Shown here in pieces: positions 51,201-64,000 of a stretch of 64,000 nucleotides of DNA. This stretch comes from Lepidurus packardi (Eukaryota; Arthropoda; Branchiopoda; Notostraca; Triopsidae), in assembly GCA_023053545.1 (NCBI GenBank), contig JAKZAN010000006.1, positions 3,601,001-3,665,000 on the forward strand. Reading direction: 5' to 3'. The notes below the pieces were generated by a model. It ran no database searches, was not told the origin of the DNA, and saw only the letters and a list, made by a program, of their open reading frames with translations. Position numbers and translations under genes: made by a program. Within the stretch, counting starts at the first letter, position 1. Each line of letters opens with the position of its first letter.

Positions 51201-53052
51201 TTTTGACTGTCACGACTTTTAGCAACGTTAAGGCTGTCCATCTGCCAAATCACTAATTCAGCTTTGTGCACTGTGAGAAACGATGCACGACACAAAAATC
51301 TCCCGTCACAAATCTGTAATCCAACATCGAAGTTTAAAAAAAAAGCCTAAGTAACGGGTACAGTTTGGCGCTTTTGAACGTTTTTCTTAAAGTAGTGATT
51401 TCGGTAACTGGAATGGATATAAAAACTTTCGGCTCAACTGGTTCTGTTCACTTATTTTACTAGAATATCCAACTCTGAGACTGCCGCCTTTGTGGTGCGT
51501 CAACGGCAAACTAAATTCATCGAATTAAAATAGAACGGAAATATTGTTGGCAAAAACCCAGCAATTTTGGAAGTAATCCAGTAGGGTCACACTTGATCTG
51601 AATTTAGTAATCCAAGAGGCAAAAGTTTGCTCTGCAAAACTTTCTCGCAAACAGCAAATTTGCTGATAACGCGCACTACAACCACACGAACGTTAGAATG
51701 TCTAGCAGTCGACTGACGAGAGCTGGCGGCTGGCTTCAGCATAGTACCGACTGTTGGTAAAACGTTCGCGGCGCCCCGAAGGTGCATTTGCTTGGTAGGA
51801 GAAACACTGCGCACCCAGGCGTAGTCGAGTAAAGGCGAAGACTTGGGTTCAAAATGCCTGCAGCAAACTGGGTTCGACGCGGTGTATCACGGCGAAAAAC
51901 CGGCGTATAAGCCGTGCGGTCGACAGGCACGGGGAACCTTCAGCGACTGCCCGTGCCGTGTTTCACAACACCGGGAAGAAGCTTGGATGGTTGAACCCGG
52001 ACTTCTGCTGTTTGGTTGGCAATTTGCACGACGACGTACCCTTAACCTAAAAAAAAAAATAGCAAACCAAAAAGATCCTTCACGAAACACTGTATTTCAT
52101 ACAACGACCACAGTTAATAGATGCTATATTTAACTCTAAAAAAACGAGCAGGGTTTGAAGTTCGACCGACGACTGCTATGTTTTTACTTCAGAAAACAAA
52201 ATCTTGGAACAAGAACAAAGTAGTCAAAAACATTCAGAACGCTGAGCGATGAAGCTTTCATCGCTACGCTGAAGAGTGTTGACAACTTTGGCAACCAAAT
52301 TACCTTCGCTCTCGCCTCCCCACCTTTCACCTCTGGCATCCTTCTTCTGTGGTAACACAGCGTACCCCATTAACTCACGCTTCAAGGACTACACAACGAT
52401 AGACGGCTTAAGACGAGTATAACTGCAAAAACACTGCTCCACACTTTTTAGGTTCTCATATGTCTTAATACATTAACATGGTTTCAGAGCTTGCAACTTG
52501 TCTATCGGCTTTGCACAACTTGCTTTGAACTTTTTCTTTCCTTTTCTAAAAAAGAAAAAAGCTTAGCAGTGCCAATTAAAAAGCACACTTGGCCAAGAAA
52601 CGTGAGCGTTGGTGCTCCAACACATAAGGTGCACAGGAGTGTCCAAACTTTAAGCATTTATAGCTGCAGGAAAAGTAATGCAAGTGGGAACTTTTCGCGT
52701 TTTTAATAAGGCGGGCGTCTGTCGACACATGACTCCCTGCATGGAATCAAGTCCCGTTTTTTTCCTAACGCAAACGGTGGAATGACACAGCCTCATGTAT
52801 CCTAACGGAGGAGCGTGAAAAATTAATCCCGGGACCAAGATGGCGTCCGGCTATTGATCCGTACCCCAGCAGGATCACATCAACATTGGTTTCACAGCCA
52901 AGCAAATAGCCTTTTTCTAACGTGCTTTTCTTGGGTCTCCCACACTCTTTATCTGGCCAGGCATGATGAGCCTCAATAATATAAGGGAAGAGCTTTTACT
53001 ACACTAGCAAGGTCATGCGAGGCGATAAAGATTGAACTTATAGCCCCGGCAA

Positions 53053-53107
53053 CCCTCTCATTCCTTTCCAGCCAAGGATAGCTCTTTCGAAAGGGCTAAT
53101 GAGAGGG
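53053..53107. repeat. 55-nt hairpin with 10-bp perfect stem
   Basis: CCCTCTCATT (53053-53062) pairs with AATGAGAGGG (53098-53107). The intervening 35 nt contain further self-complementary pieces (AGCC/GGCT, CTTTCGAAAG). Function unknown. Confidence 0.6.
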
Positions 53108-55816
53108 TGTTGGCCATCGCTTGGCCAGTTTCCGGCGCCGAGGAAGAGGGAACGCCACTTCTACCGAGCTTCAATCATAACAAGTGAACTTCATGCACTT
53201 GTTTTTCTTTTGACCAATTAATGTGTCGGTACTGTCATGTATGCAATGCACAACATTTACGTAAAGAAAGTAAACGTTTCTTTCACAACAAAAATTCCGA
53301 TAATGTGAAGCTAAAAAAAAATTTTCGCTCTAAAATAGCCCTTAACCATTTTTCTTTGAACCGTGTATAGAAAATTTACAATGAAAGGCCATTTTTTTTT
53401 GCCAAAATGATAAATTGCCGCCATGTTAAAGAAGCAAACCGAATCAAGTGATCGTTATGTTGCTAGCACGCTCGGGCTGTGGAATCTAGCGTTCGTTAAG
53501 GTTAAGGCTGAGATGAAGATCCCAGATCCCGATCTGCTCTTGCGATCCGAGACAACACAATAGAGCAAGGGAAGGGGGCGGGAGGAGCAACGGGTTGATA
53601 AGAGTTGTGGTCAGTTTACGCTTTCTTCTGGCTCTCCCTCGGTCGGTTAGCGCCAGGATCAGGAGGATCGTGCGATGTCCTAGAAGGGCCCCGGGAAAAC
53701 CGGAAGACTGTTGGAGGAACATGCGAAGAAATTGATAAACACTACAAGGCGTCGTGGCACTAAGCAAGGTGCAAAAGAAACCCCCAAGAGGACTTTGGCA
53801 CTTCGCGTCGTGCAGGTTATGGAGCCCTTGTCCATCTGCCTCGTGAACCCTCCCGCTCTTGATTCAAACGCTTGATTAAGCCAAGTCTTACCATAAACAA
53901 CACTTGCTCCCAGACGGGAAAGAATCGTTTCCATGGGACAGCCAAAGCAGCAACTTATAAACGTGAACCATACATCATCAGAATGCCCATTTTTTAAAGC
54001 TCCACCACGTTCTTCATAAAAACACGCACAGCTTTAAGCGGCTGATAAAGGCAAAAACAGCGAACAATGCAAGATCAGGTTATAAACCATTCTGCGCACT
54101 CATGATTGTGCCTGTGATCATGCACTTTACTCGGAGCTCATTAGCCCATTTCCTGGCTCCAGAAACAAGGGCAAAGCAAGGCTAGACTCGTCTCTTCAGT
54201 TCTTGTTAATTTGGCAAATATTTTCTGGTTATTTACTGTAGACAGTACAGTATAGATAGACCTTCCCTTTTACCCCCTCGAACGGATAAGAACATTTCAG
54301 ACACTAACGATTTTGACTGTCTTGCTTTCCCATAAGGCGAAATTCGCCATAGTTGACACTGGCTAATAGGGTCACAAGACCCACCCTCCGAAAGGGTCTT
54401 TCCCTATGACCTTGCCCGCTTGATGACCTTATTGTGTTCTTGGTTTCGGGCAAACAATTCATGTGTCGATAATGGGCATTGATACCTAGTGTCTGCATGG
54501 ACTTAATTGTTCCTCGTGCATCCAACCTCCCGTCACGCAAAAAGAACGGAAACCATTCTTCCCATTGATACGATTTCCATATTGTTTTGGTTTAACTTTT
54601 TTTTTTATTTTTCGACGTGAAGCCCTTCGTGCCGTCTGTCATTTGGAGCCTGAGAGGTCCCAAAAAACAAACCCACAAAGGAATGGTGTTCTGTGTGGTG
54701 TATACGTTCTTTGGAGTTCTAATTGCCTTGGAAGTCTCCGCCTTTGAAGCTTTTTTTTCTAAAAACATACGCTAATTACCAAGGCTGGCAAGTTCAATTA
54801 GGAGCTGGATGTGCCAGCGCTCTAGTCAGAACTGGTTGCTTGTATGATAAAAAGGAGGGCACAGCAGGAACAAAAAATAGTGTGGGCGGAACACCACACA
54901 CGTCTGCCGCTTTCCGAGGGTTGCCTAAAAAGGCCTAATAGGAGGAGGTCAGCAAGCTAGTTATCGACTGCAGATTATCCCGACCCTTGAAACTTTCCGA
55001 AACTTGGCGTGTCACGTCAAACCGTCAAGTGACGACCATGTACATTACGTGTGGTTGAAGCACCTACATCGCGATGTGAGGTCGAGAAGGATCCTAAGCC
55101 AGAAAGAATTGTACATATATCCCCTTTCCAGTGCCATACGTGTTTTTTTTTCAGTAACCAGAAACTAACACGGTAAGCCTGTACAGCATTTGCTGTACGG
55201 CTTCCCCCAGCAAGGATCATGACGACTGTGCCGCCAACACAAATCGCATAATGTCATTACGGGCTGAGATACACATTGACAGGTAGAACCCTAACAAATA
55301 TCTTCCGTTAAGCGAAGCAATTGCATAACCACGGAGCGTAAGAAAAGGATTGTAGAATTCAAATTTCCTTGACGTAAGAACCACCAAACTAGTAAAACCT
55401 TGGAAAGATGACAAGAATATATGTAAGTTATGAAGAAGCACAGCCTCATCCATCAAAAGAGTCAAAGCTAGCAGGCTAAAGGAGCCAAAACTCGGAGCGG
55501 AAGATCTCAGAAATAGCTCCGGCAGAATAGAGAAACGGCCTTATGAAACTTTTTTGGGTGTATACATCTTTTTCGTTGCCTGAAGCTTTACTACTGGTGT
55601 ATTAAGTCATTATCTTCTAAAGCAAGCAAGAGCATACGGCTTCGTAGCTATATATCTCCTTTAGCGTAAGTCCCCAAACCATTTGATTGAATCCGAAAAA
55701 CCCCTTGTCTGCTTATTAAGCGTTTTTTATGTTTACTTTTGCCGAGATAACTGAAATCTCGCTCCCCCTCTGCACCACACACAAAAAATCTTGAGGCTTA
55801 TGTAGGCTGTTCAACT

Positions 55817-55887
55817 TCAGTTTACGAGTAATGTGCTTCTATGGAAGTCGCTCGGATTTAAGCGTCACACATTACCATCTAAACTGA
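55817..55887. repeat. 71-nt imperfect hairpin, miRNA-precursor-like
   Basis: TCAGTTTACGAGTAATGTG (55817-55835) pairs with CACATTACCATCTAAACTGA (55868-55887) with a small internal mismatch and a loop of about 32 nt. Size and shape are compatible with a pre-miRNA; no known miRNA seed was recognised. Confidence 0.45.
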
Positions 55888-56911
55888 TCTGCGGTCTGTT
55901 ATTTGACAGTTAATTCCAAGACTGCACGACGCAGTTCTTTTGAAGTCTAGATAAAGTGAGTGTAGCTATACTTCAGAAGTCTACATTCTTTATTTTATGA
56001 GTATACTGTTGCAGCACTTTGGCTTAGAGGATGCCGCAGCCTCCGATGTTTGGGTTCAGATTTTGGATTCAGATACAATGCTAAAGGAGATCTTCGTTGT
56101 CCAAAAGCAATGCGTCTTCACTTGGAGGGCCGCTATACATTCAATACTGAAGCACTTCAAAGACAAAGGGGTTTCCATTTTCAATAGTTTTGCAAGAATC
56201 TTCTTTTGACGTTTTGTTGCTTAAGTTCAGCACCAAGTTCGGGTATCAAGTCTTTTGCCCTGCCAACAAGTAAAATAATTACAGCCGTTCCTTCTCTCAA
56301 TCGCAGTGACTCGGAATTTGTGTTCACACACCAAAGTAACAATATAAGATCACGTTGCTTGGATCTGTCTCATTCTCTGTCCTTGAGCTGTAAAATTGCT
56401 AAAAAGGAGTGAATTACTTGGCAGGGTGTGATTTATTTTTTAGAAAAGAGCTCTACTCTTTGTTCTTATAACACTGATGCTTCTTTCTATTGCTTCATTC
56501 GACACTTCCCGGCTGCTTAATTGTGTTCTCCATCGGTAAAGGTGTCAGAGGTATTAAATAACAAAAATGTTTAAATTCTCCTTAGCATACATGGGTGCAT
56601 TACGCCTCGTCAGGGTTCGTATGAAGGCGGTGTAAATGAGAAGAAAGAATGAATTGTCAGACCACTTGACGGCTTCAGCAGCAGACCCCTTCGTATATGA
56701 AGATGTCAGATCATCCTAGAAGTTATACACGCCCCCACAGGTACGTACGGGATATTTCGTCCAGACACCTTTACACGAATAACCTGATTTTTCACGGTCG
56801 CTACTCCAATCAATTTATGAGTGGAAACCTTGCGAATCTTGGGCTTATTTTTGAATCATTTGAAAAATTTCGGTTAGGATTTGAGGGTGTGGTAAGATTC
56901 TTGTGAATCAA

Positions 56912-56916
<5 letters not shown>

Positions 56917-56945
<29 letters not shown>
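56917..56945. repeat. Poly(A) tract, 29 nt
   Basis: Uninterrupted A29 in non-coding DNA. Confidence 0.95.
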
Positions 56946-57690
56946 CAGATGGCCTTTTTGTTTTTTTTTGGAAATATTAGAAGACTCCTGTTATAAACCG
57001 GTACGATTTTCTCTTTTCTTCTCAGTAACGGAAATAATACCTATTGCCCCAAACTCTTTATAATGGAGTGGAGCAGTGGGGGAACTAGCAATACGTGGCT
57101 AGAAAATAAATACGGCATATGAAACTTGAGAACCTGTTGCACTACTTCGCATATGATGTGAGGCTTAAGAAAATTTTTTGTGCTTTTCTTCTCTCAGATC
57201 ATACGCAGACCGAACCGTTTTCTTCGTTTCCTCTCCCTGAAACGTGATCGCCATGATTTATGTTGGCCCCTTCCTTTCTAATGAGAAAATCCATAATTAA
57301 ATTCTGGTCTTTCCAACCTAGTGGAGCAGCTAGTACGGCAGACAAATCATAAGGCCTATCTTATCAATCATGCTTCCGGGAAGTATACACTCCTAATCGT
57401 CCACAAACAATTGTAAGTAAGAGACAGGGTATTTATCAGTAGGACCTATCGTGATGATTTTCCTAAGCCTATGCCTGCAAAATAGACGGCGCCAGGAAAG
57501 GGTTGTATCCATGGCTAATGGATATGCCTAGCTCAAGTCATTATCAAAGATGGCTAAACATTTTTTGGTTAATAATAGACTGCAAAGGGGAGCTAAACAG
57601 TAAGCTACTTCATAATATGTAATAGAGCAAGTCACATGTTTGTATTTTCCTGGTTAGCTGTTGATTAATTAGCGAATATCAGCTTTAGCT

Positions 57691-57735
57691 CCGCCGTCAT
57701 GTCATGCCGCCGTCCATGTCATGCCGCCGTCATGG
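57691..57735. repeat. Short tandem repeat, 16-17 nt unit, 2.7 copies
   Basis: Units CCGCCGTCATGTCATG, CCGCCGTCCATGTCATG and CCGCCGTCATGG follow one another directly. Confidence 0.85.
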
Positions 57736-60700
57736 CTACGAGGTTCGGCGTGCGGCTACCAGTATACAGTTCCAGTTACGCATGTTGTCTACCTTTGAAA
57801 TAGACAGATAATGATAACAAGATATATCATAAGCAAAATTTAGATTATGAGTAATTGTGAAGAGGCAATTTGATCATGTAAGGAATTACTGACAAACTCG
57901 TGACTCCGTTATGACGTCGCCATCTTGCTCAAGCGAGGGGCGGGGATAAAATGCCAGATTTCCTAGCTTCGCTAAAAAATGAACTCTTCTATAACACATC
58001 AATAGATAGTTGTACACTTTAGTTACCCTTTAATAATATTGAAGAATGTACATTTAAAAATACTTCAGAAGCCATTCCTATCTCAAATCTCGTACACTGT
58101 AAAAATAATTTCTATATGTAATTTTTGTTTCTTTGTCCTAATTGAAATCTGTCGCCATTTACAATATCTTATTTATGTGTAGAAAAGAATCTATGAAGAA
58201 GTACTCCTACATTTATTTTTCACATTGTCAGTTGCTACTTTCATTATGATTCCACAAATACTTTCTTGGCATAAATGGTACCTGGTACCAGAACGCTTTT
58301 GCTGTGTACCGGAAAACGTCAAAATAGCATCCTAGGATTTGCTGAAAGTATTTATACCGCACGTACTACAAAGGAGGTCAACGAAATCAAAGAATAGAAA
58401 TCGCGAGTGAACACTATAATTCCCAAAAAGGACAACTTTGCGGTTCACCGCACCGCGAATTACGTACTGTTACAATTTTAACTTTCTCACGTTTGGTCAA
58501 TGCTTGATGACCGGTAAGTAACCATTTGGTGAGTTGGCAATCGTGCAACCACCAACAAGTATGGCACCAGGCACAAAAAACAATTGCTAAAGCTATTTGG
58601 TAATTTTGTTTTATTTCCAGGATTTTTTTTTTCTTTATTACAGAAAACGTTGTTACCTTTTCCCTCGATTTCCACATCAACCAGAAAAGAAATAGCGAGA
58701 CCCTACGCCTAGACGTGTTTCCTCCCAGCAGCACCAAAGACCATAACCGGAATAGCTAGATTGAATTCTAATGGCCCATGATACACAGTTACGAAGATGT
58801 GGTCCACATAGCGTGCGGATGATATAGCTTACATTCTCTTTTATGGACTAGCAAAGGCGAGAGCTTGGGAGTCTAAACAATCCAAGTGTGGTTTGAATAA
58901 ATAAATCGTAAAACACACATAGATAGCAAACTCGCTGAAGAGTAAAAGCCTGCACATTCCGGAGCGCACATCGCACTCCAAACGACCGAGGCATTTTCGT
59001 TTGTCGAGGAAAAGGTCCCTTTTACTATTTTACTAGTGTGCAAGTGCGAGAGCATGTCGCGTGTCAGAAAAGGGCGTTCACAAGGTCCCTGCATTAGGAG
59101 TGACCCACGTCCTTATCAATAACGTATACTACTGCAAGTAAATATATGTATATAAAACCTTTGAGCATACCACATTTCAACGAATGACGTCCGAGCCTCT
59201 TTTTTTCACATGCTGTATAAAGAAAAGTTAGGGTTTGTTACGAAATCAGGATCTAACTAATGTACCCATCCTTTGACCACCAAAGCCAGCAAAGAATTGG
59301 ATCTTGGATACGAAACTAACAGCAACCTGAGCTCTTGACTACAATTCATGCATAGTTCTATGTCGGGGGGCGACTATGCCCTGATGCAATTCAAAACCTT
59401 TTAACAGTATCTAAAATGCTCGAGAAAACGAAAGGTTTATTGACTCACATCTCTCCTAGAGCATATAAGCGGGATCATCCCACCATGGCAACAGATAGGA
59501 AACCCCACCAAAAAAAACTTTTTAAAAGGAAAAGAGAAAATCCTTGAGCTCGCCAAGTTGCTGATGGAGGAGTTTCAGACTCCCATTAGTGTTATCGGAT
59601 GACCCAAACCAGTACTAACCCACGGCCACGGCCAAAAGCCTTAGCCGAGACAGGAAAGTCCCTTCTGTCTAAACCTAGCTGCAGAACTTGGAAATACAAA
59701 AGTGAAAAGAGATCTTTGGCAACATGGAATAGGGATGGGTCTCATGATGACCGTCTCGAATAATGGCTGTAAGACAACTCGCTAGCAAGTTATATACCCG
59801 TCTCGCTCTTCTTTAAGGTATGCGTACTTTTTTCCTGTATTTATTTTCTTGTATTTATTCTTGTTTCTAAAACAACACACTGCTGTGGACTGACAGCACC
59901 CAGAACTAACCTTTCTCTACCTACCCGTTCTCTTTTGCTCACTCTTGCGTTTTAGATACATTTTCATCCCAAGCAAGCCATAAACATGCGATATGGATTT
60001 TATAACAGAAATAGTCCGTCTCTGACATGTATGCAAAAATTTCATATGATTAAACAGGTCTTTACTGAAGACCACCTGGTTTCTTACAGTTCGGTTCGAG
60101 CGCTGTTAAGGTTGAAGATTATTGACTTGGGCAATATGTGGCACGGCTTGTTCAAAAGCTTTTTCTCAAGTCTGTTAAGCCAGTATTATTCTTTGCGTGG
60201 GCGCGTGGATGGAGGATCAAAACCCAATGGTTTATTTCCATGGCTCGATTAGAACGTGTACTTCGCATGACCAAAAAGCTCCATTCTCTGGCTTGCTTGT
60301 GGCATCCCTGGCGAGCACAAACGTTCAAATTCAAGATTTACAGCCCCCTAATTGATTACCATAAGAAGGCCCTATTATAAACCTCGAACCTGTCGTAAGT
60401 GAGGTTTCAGGCTTGGTTCTGTAGAAGGTGGAAAAGAATTCATAAGCGCATCCAAACAAAAATTCAATAACCTTTAACCCAACCAATAAGGCACTTTCTC
60501 TTACTGTCTGGATACTATTGGATTGCCTATAAAAATGCATGAGGATTTGTACTTTCTCTTGCATCCAAATCACACGTTCAATACGGAATGCACGCAAGCA
60601 ATCAATGGGTCAAGGATTTTTGCAAACATAACTTAGAAAGGTGCCAGTTGCTTGGCGAGCACGTCAAGCAACACTTCCATCTTCAGTTTCAGTTTTCAGT

Positions 60701-62195
60701 TTCACACTCACGGATTCTGTCGTCCTTAAGCTATTCTCCTCTGACGAAGAGAAAGTATTCCAAACATTTTGATTAGTAGCTTTTTACCGGGTAGTTATGT
60801 CTAACATGACTGCTTTTAGCCCGTATCAGTACACAATATCACGCTAATCCACTAGCCAACATGCCAAAGCACAAAGCCTAATCATTTTTTCTGAAAGCTA
60901 CCGAAAGAATGCTTAAGTGTAGGTTTACATTTTTTTAGTTCCAGCTGCAGGACTAATGGACTGTCCAAGTATGTTTTTTGGTTCTTCTGTAGCTAAAGGA
61001 AGGTATGCAATAGAGCTAAAAAATAATAATAATAAAAAAATCCTTTGCCAGTTCAAAACCCACTTGAGAGACGTCCTCGCTCCTTGACTAATACTTTTTT
61101 GGTATTTCGTATGTCTTCCCTTCCATGAGCTCCAACGACACTTCAGCTTATATTTATTTATTTCCTAGAATTTTCGAACAACGTAAAGTGTTTTTTTTTA
61201 GAATTTCCTTTGCATATTAAACAGTCCTCAGTTACACCGTCTAACTTCTGTACGAAAGTTGGTAAATCCTGGTTCCCGTGCAAATAAATTTTAACCGAAC
61301 TTAAAACCACAGAGAAACCGACGTACAACTTAATTTCTTTTCAACACCTAAAAGAATTTTACATCCTCCCTCGACGCTTACCGAATCTTTGCCCTTTTTT
61401 TGTCTGTCAAGTAAAGGAAATGAGGTTGAAAAAAAGAAGACGAAACTCCCTTTGGAGTATTTGCACGCACGACAGCTCTCGTAAGAAACACCGAATCAAC
61501 GACAGCCTCAACTTATCTAAAAAAGCCAGACACAAAAAAAGGAAAACGGAATGTACCGACGGTGGACTTTATCGTGCTAATGCTGCAGTGTTCTTCTATA
61601 TGGCAACGCGGTTTTCCTTTAACATGAGCAGGAGAGGGAGCAGAAACAGAAAGAGACGGCAAGAGAGCCAAAAGGCAAAGTCGTTGGAAAACGTCGCGTT
61701 TAGCGTTCTGGCATTATTATCTGCCGATTTTTTCCATTAGGAGTTTCCATGGTGCCATCAGCCAAAGAAGTAACGTTGTCGACAGTCTAACATGTCCATT
61801 GTGGTGACAGTCCCATTCGGTATGGGTATTGCTAGCGAGAAGGTCTAATGCATTGGGGTTTTTGGTGGGCAGGAACCGTGTAGTATATAGGGTATGTGGG
61901 GGCCATTGTTCGCCAAGACGACGACGAAGCGCGAGAAAGGAACTCTTGCTTCCTATTCACCGCCATTTCCTGGCCGTGTGTACGCGTCTTTCCACTTCCG
62001 TGCTCCCATAGAGTACCGTGGCCAAAAGAAAATCAAGAGATCTATGGGTCAGTTTCATTTTCAGGTGCCAGGTGATGGAAACATATAGAAAGAAGAAAGA
62101 AGAACAGGGGGCACTGTGAATTAGAATTTGGACGGTTCTTGTACGCGAGGACACAGGAAGAATCAAGCGCGACCCTCGCCGGAATTTTCAGTGTT

Positions 62196-62213
62196 GGGGG
62201 GGGGGGGGGGGGG
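62196..62213. repeat. Poly(G) tract, 18 nt
   Basis: Uninterrupted G18, a potential G-quadruplex-forming tract. Confidence 0.95.
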
Positions 62214-62826
62214 CAGGCTGATGCTAGAAGGTGTCCTCTTCTTTCTTTGAGACCTAAATGGGGAACATGGCACTGGACAATGAAGACATCAGGCGTTCGG
62301 CACCTTTTTAACACCGTGGAAAACCCAGTACGAAATTCGTAAGCTCATCCAAGGCAGTTTCTCGACTGTGAGGATGTCCAAAGGAACTGCTATTAAGAGC
62401 AACAAACCGCTTCTCTATGGCATTAGTTTGACCTATCTATAACATACTTTAGTCTGGCATTCACAATTGGTATGCATCAACATATGGCCAAGTGTCACTA
62501 CGGCATGGTATTTATCAGAGCTTATGGGCACTAAAAATCCTCGCCTTCAACCTTATATACATACATATATATATCTAGGACCCTTTTGCCGCCACTGTCA
62601 AAGCGAAAGCCACTTGAAGCATTTTGACATCTTAAGAGAAGAGCAAGCCTTTGTGCAGGGATTTGCAAGAGGATTGGGAGCATAGGGATGCTTTCATAGA
62701 GTCCAAAAGCCAGAGCTAAGAGTTTGTCTGTCTACAACCTTTCGATTCCCTCGCTTCTATCAACATGACTCAATCTGCAGTTTTTGGGGAAACAGAAATT
62801 CTCTAGACGAGAGAAGCTAAAGGGAT

Positions 62827-62851
62827 AGCTTGCGTTTCCTGAACGCAAGCT
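62827..62851. repeat. Small perfect hairpin, 10-bp stem
   Basis: AGCTTGCGTT and AACGCAAGCT flank a 5-nt loop. Similar small palindromes occur at 63215-63238 (CTTTTACC/GGTAAAAG) and 63633-63654. Confidence 0.7.
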
Positions 62852-64000
62852 TTCGATGTCAGGCCAAACTCGATAAGAGACAGCATTACAAAAGGAGGGG
62901 GAAAAAGAATTAAAATGGGCGTATCAGCTCAACGAGTATAGTGCGCCCTTCTCCTTCCTCCCCAGAAAGTTTTGAGTTCCGCCTTTCGCATTTAAAGTAA
63001 GGGGTTTACTGGACTGCACCAATTGGCGTCACATGGGCTTGATATGTAAATGCCAATGGCAATAAAGTCAACTCACAAGAAAGTTGGAACTGCAACTCCA
63101 CACTTCCAACAAACTTGCCTGTAAACCCTATATTCTAAACGAGAGAGCTCAAAGCACGCCGACAAACAAATGGAAACAACCTTTTGTACCAGAGTAAAGT
63201 GAAATGCAATCTCGCTTTTACCCTAATGAAGGTAAAAGTCAAAGAAAACTTTGCTTACGCCCCTTTCTCGTGTAATGCTAACAAATTACTGTAATCAACC
63301 AAGTTAACAGCCTGTTGTTCCAGACATGCGAGACTGGAAAAATTTCCGTAGACTATATAATTATTCGTAAATATGTGCGAAAATTTTCTAATTGTAACGC
63401 CGTTTACCATATTGTATTTGTAATTTTACAAATTTCAAATGTGAATTACCATCATTTTCTTACTGTAATATTGTGCCTTGCGTTCTAATTTTTAGTTAAC
63501 CCCGTTCACACAAAAGACGATCAAATACTGTAAAAAGTTGTCGTTGGAAAGGAAATGATTTTTACTAGAAAAGACTGGTTCCAATGCGTATGTCTTGTCT
63601 CAAGTGAACCTGATTCGAGAGTCCGCTAGCTCGGAATGCAAAGCTTGCATTTCCTCTCTCAGTTTTTCTCCCTTTTCGTTAATTAATTGGAAGGGGGCTT
63701 GTTGCTTGGACTCTTGCAGTCAAGAACAATGACGACGGGTTACCTTCCTGGGTAGGCTGTGGAGTCGACAAGCAATGAAAATAAATGGACTACGGTCGGG
63801 TTGTCTTGTTACGAAGAGACAAACTCCAGCAGTCCAGTCACCTTACGGGCAAACAGAAACAGTCTATAAACTCATTAACATGCTCTAGAGTGTCTCTCGT
63901 GCAGCCGCCAGTTGCAACCCACCCAAATTAATCCTACTCAAGCCAGCAAACACAACTTGTAGCTAGGATATAAATAACAAAACCAACCGTACACATCTTG

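Larger units (their letters stand above)
43615..64000 (-). other. Upstream / 5'UTR-intron region of CIRL, no supported coding gene
   Basis: Twenty kilobases with no open frame that carries a recognisable domain or consistent splice pattern. There are many homopolymer and simple repeats (C18A11 at 43966, T31 at 44905, C17 at 45280, A29 at 56917, G18 at 62196) and several short hairpins. From about 57.5 to 58.3 kb the sequence becomes notably AT-rich. The position of the first CIRL exon or promoter cannot be fixed from sequence alone. Confidence 0.6.

Noticed and set aside
61420-61740. 106-codon Lys/Arg-rich frame
   Set aside because: It comes from a purine-rich stretch and has no recognisable domain or splice partner.

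Overview
The window is eukaryotic nuclear DNA. Protein-coding genes are split by many small GT-AG introns (mostly 50-100 nt), and the proteins are clearly arthropod-like: an insect/crustacean-type CIRL (latrophilin), a carboxypeptidase D/silver homologue and a MED15 with glutamine tracts. High gene density, tiny introns and the protein flavour fit a compact crustacean genome such as Daphnia. That assignment is inference, because no species marker is visible. Gene models were built by reading splice sites by eye, and every coding model listed keeps reading phase across all its junctions.

Layout, left to right. At 1-798 (minus) is the 5' part of a secreted Ser/Thr/Pro-rich mucin-like gene that runs off the left edge. 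At 1015-3712 (minus) is MED15, a Mediator tail subunit, in 13 exons. It is divergent from an antiquitin gene (ALDH7A1, 4308-6359, plus, 8 exons). A GDPD1/GDE4-type glycerophosphodiester phosphodiesterase follows at 6564-7805 (minus, 6 exons). It is divergent from ribosomal protein P2 (8676-9541, plus), whose introns carry box C/D snoRNA candidates. A short multi-exon gene at about 9655-10690 looks like a non-coding snoRNA host gene and carries two more copies of the same guide. An unrecognised multi-pass membrane protein lies at 10712-11769 (minus).

At 12338-18517 (plus, 20 exons) is a carboxypeptidase D homologue with four carboxypeptidase-like repeats. The first two have a complete catalytic set; the last two are degenerate. 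They are followed by a transmembrane segment and an acidic tail. From 43614 down to 19969 (minus, 15 coding exons) runs CIRL/latrophilin, an adhesion GPCR: signal peptide, SUEL lectin, Thr-rich linker, HRM, GAIN/GPS, 7TM and long cytoplasmic tail.

The right two thirds of the window (29.7-64 kb) contain almost no coding sequence. The stretch 29723-43530 is a 13.8-kb intron inside CIRL. The stretch from 43615 to the right edge is its upstream region; because the signal-peptide exon begins with a splice acceptor, at least part of this is 5'UTR intron. These tracts hold homopolymers, a 71-bp inverted repeat, hairpins and scattered short repeats, but no transposon ORF, rRNA or tRNA that I could support.

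The housekeeping genes (Mediator, ALDH7A1, GDPD, P2) are packed head to head with short shared promoters. CIRL is the opposite, with very large regulatory-type introns typical of a neuronal adhesion receptor. The items most worth a second look are the three same-guide snoRNAs, the four-repeat carboxypeptidase D, a 45-nt cassette exon in the third cytoplasmic loop of CIRL, a 162-codon open frame behind the donor site of a CIRL tail exon, the 71-bp inverted repeat in the CIRL intron, and the orphan membrane protein.
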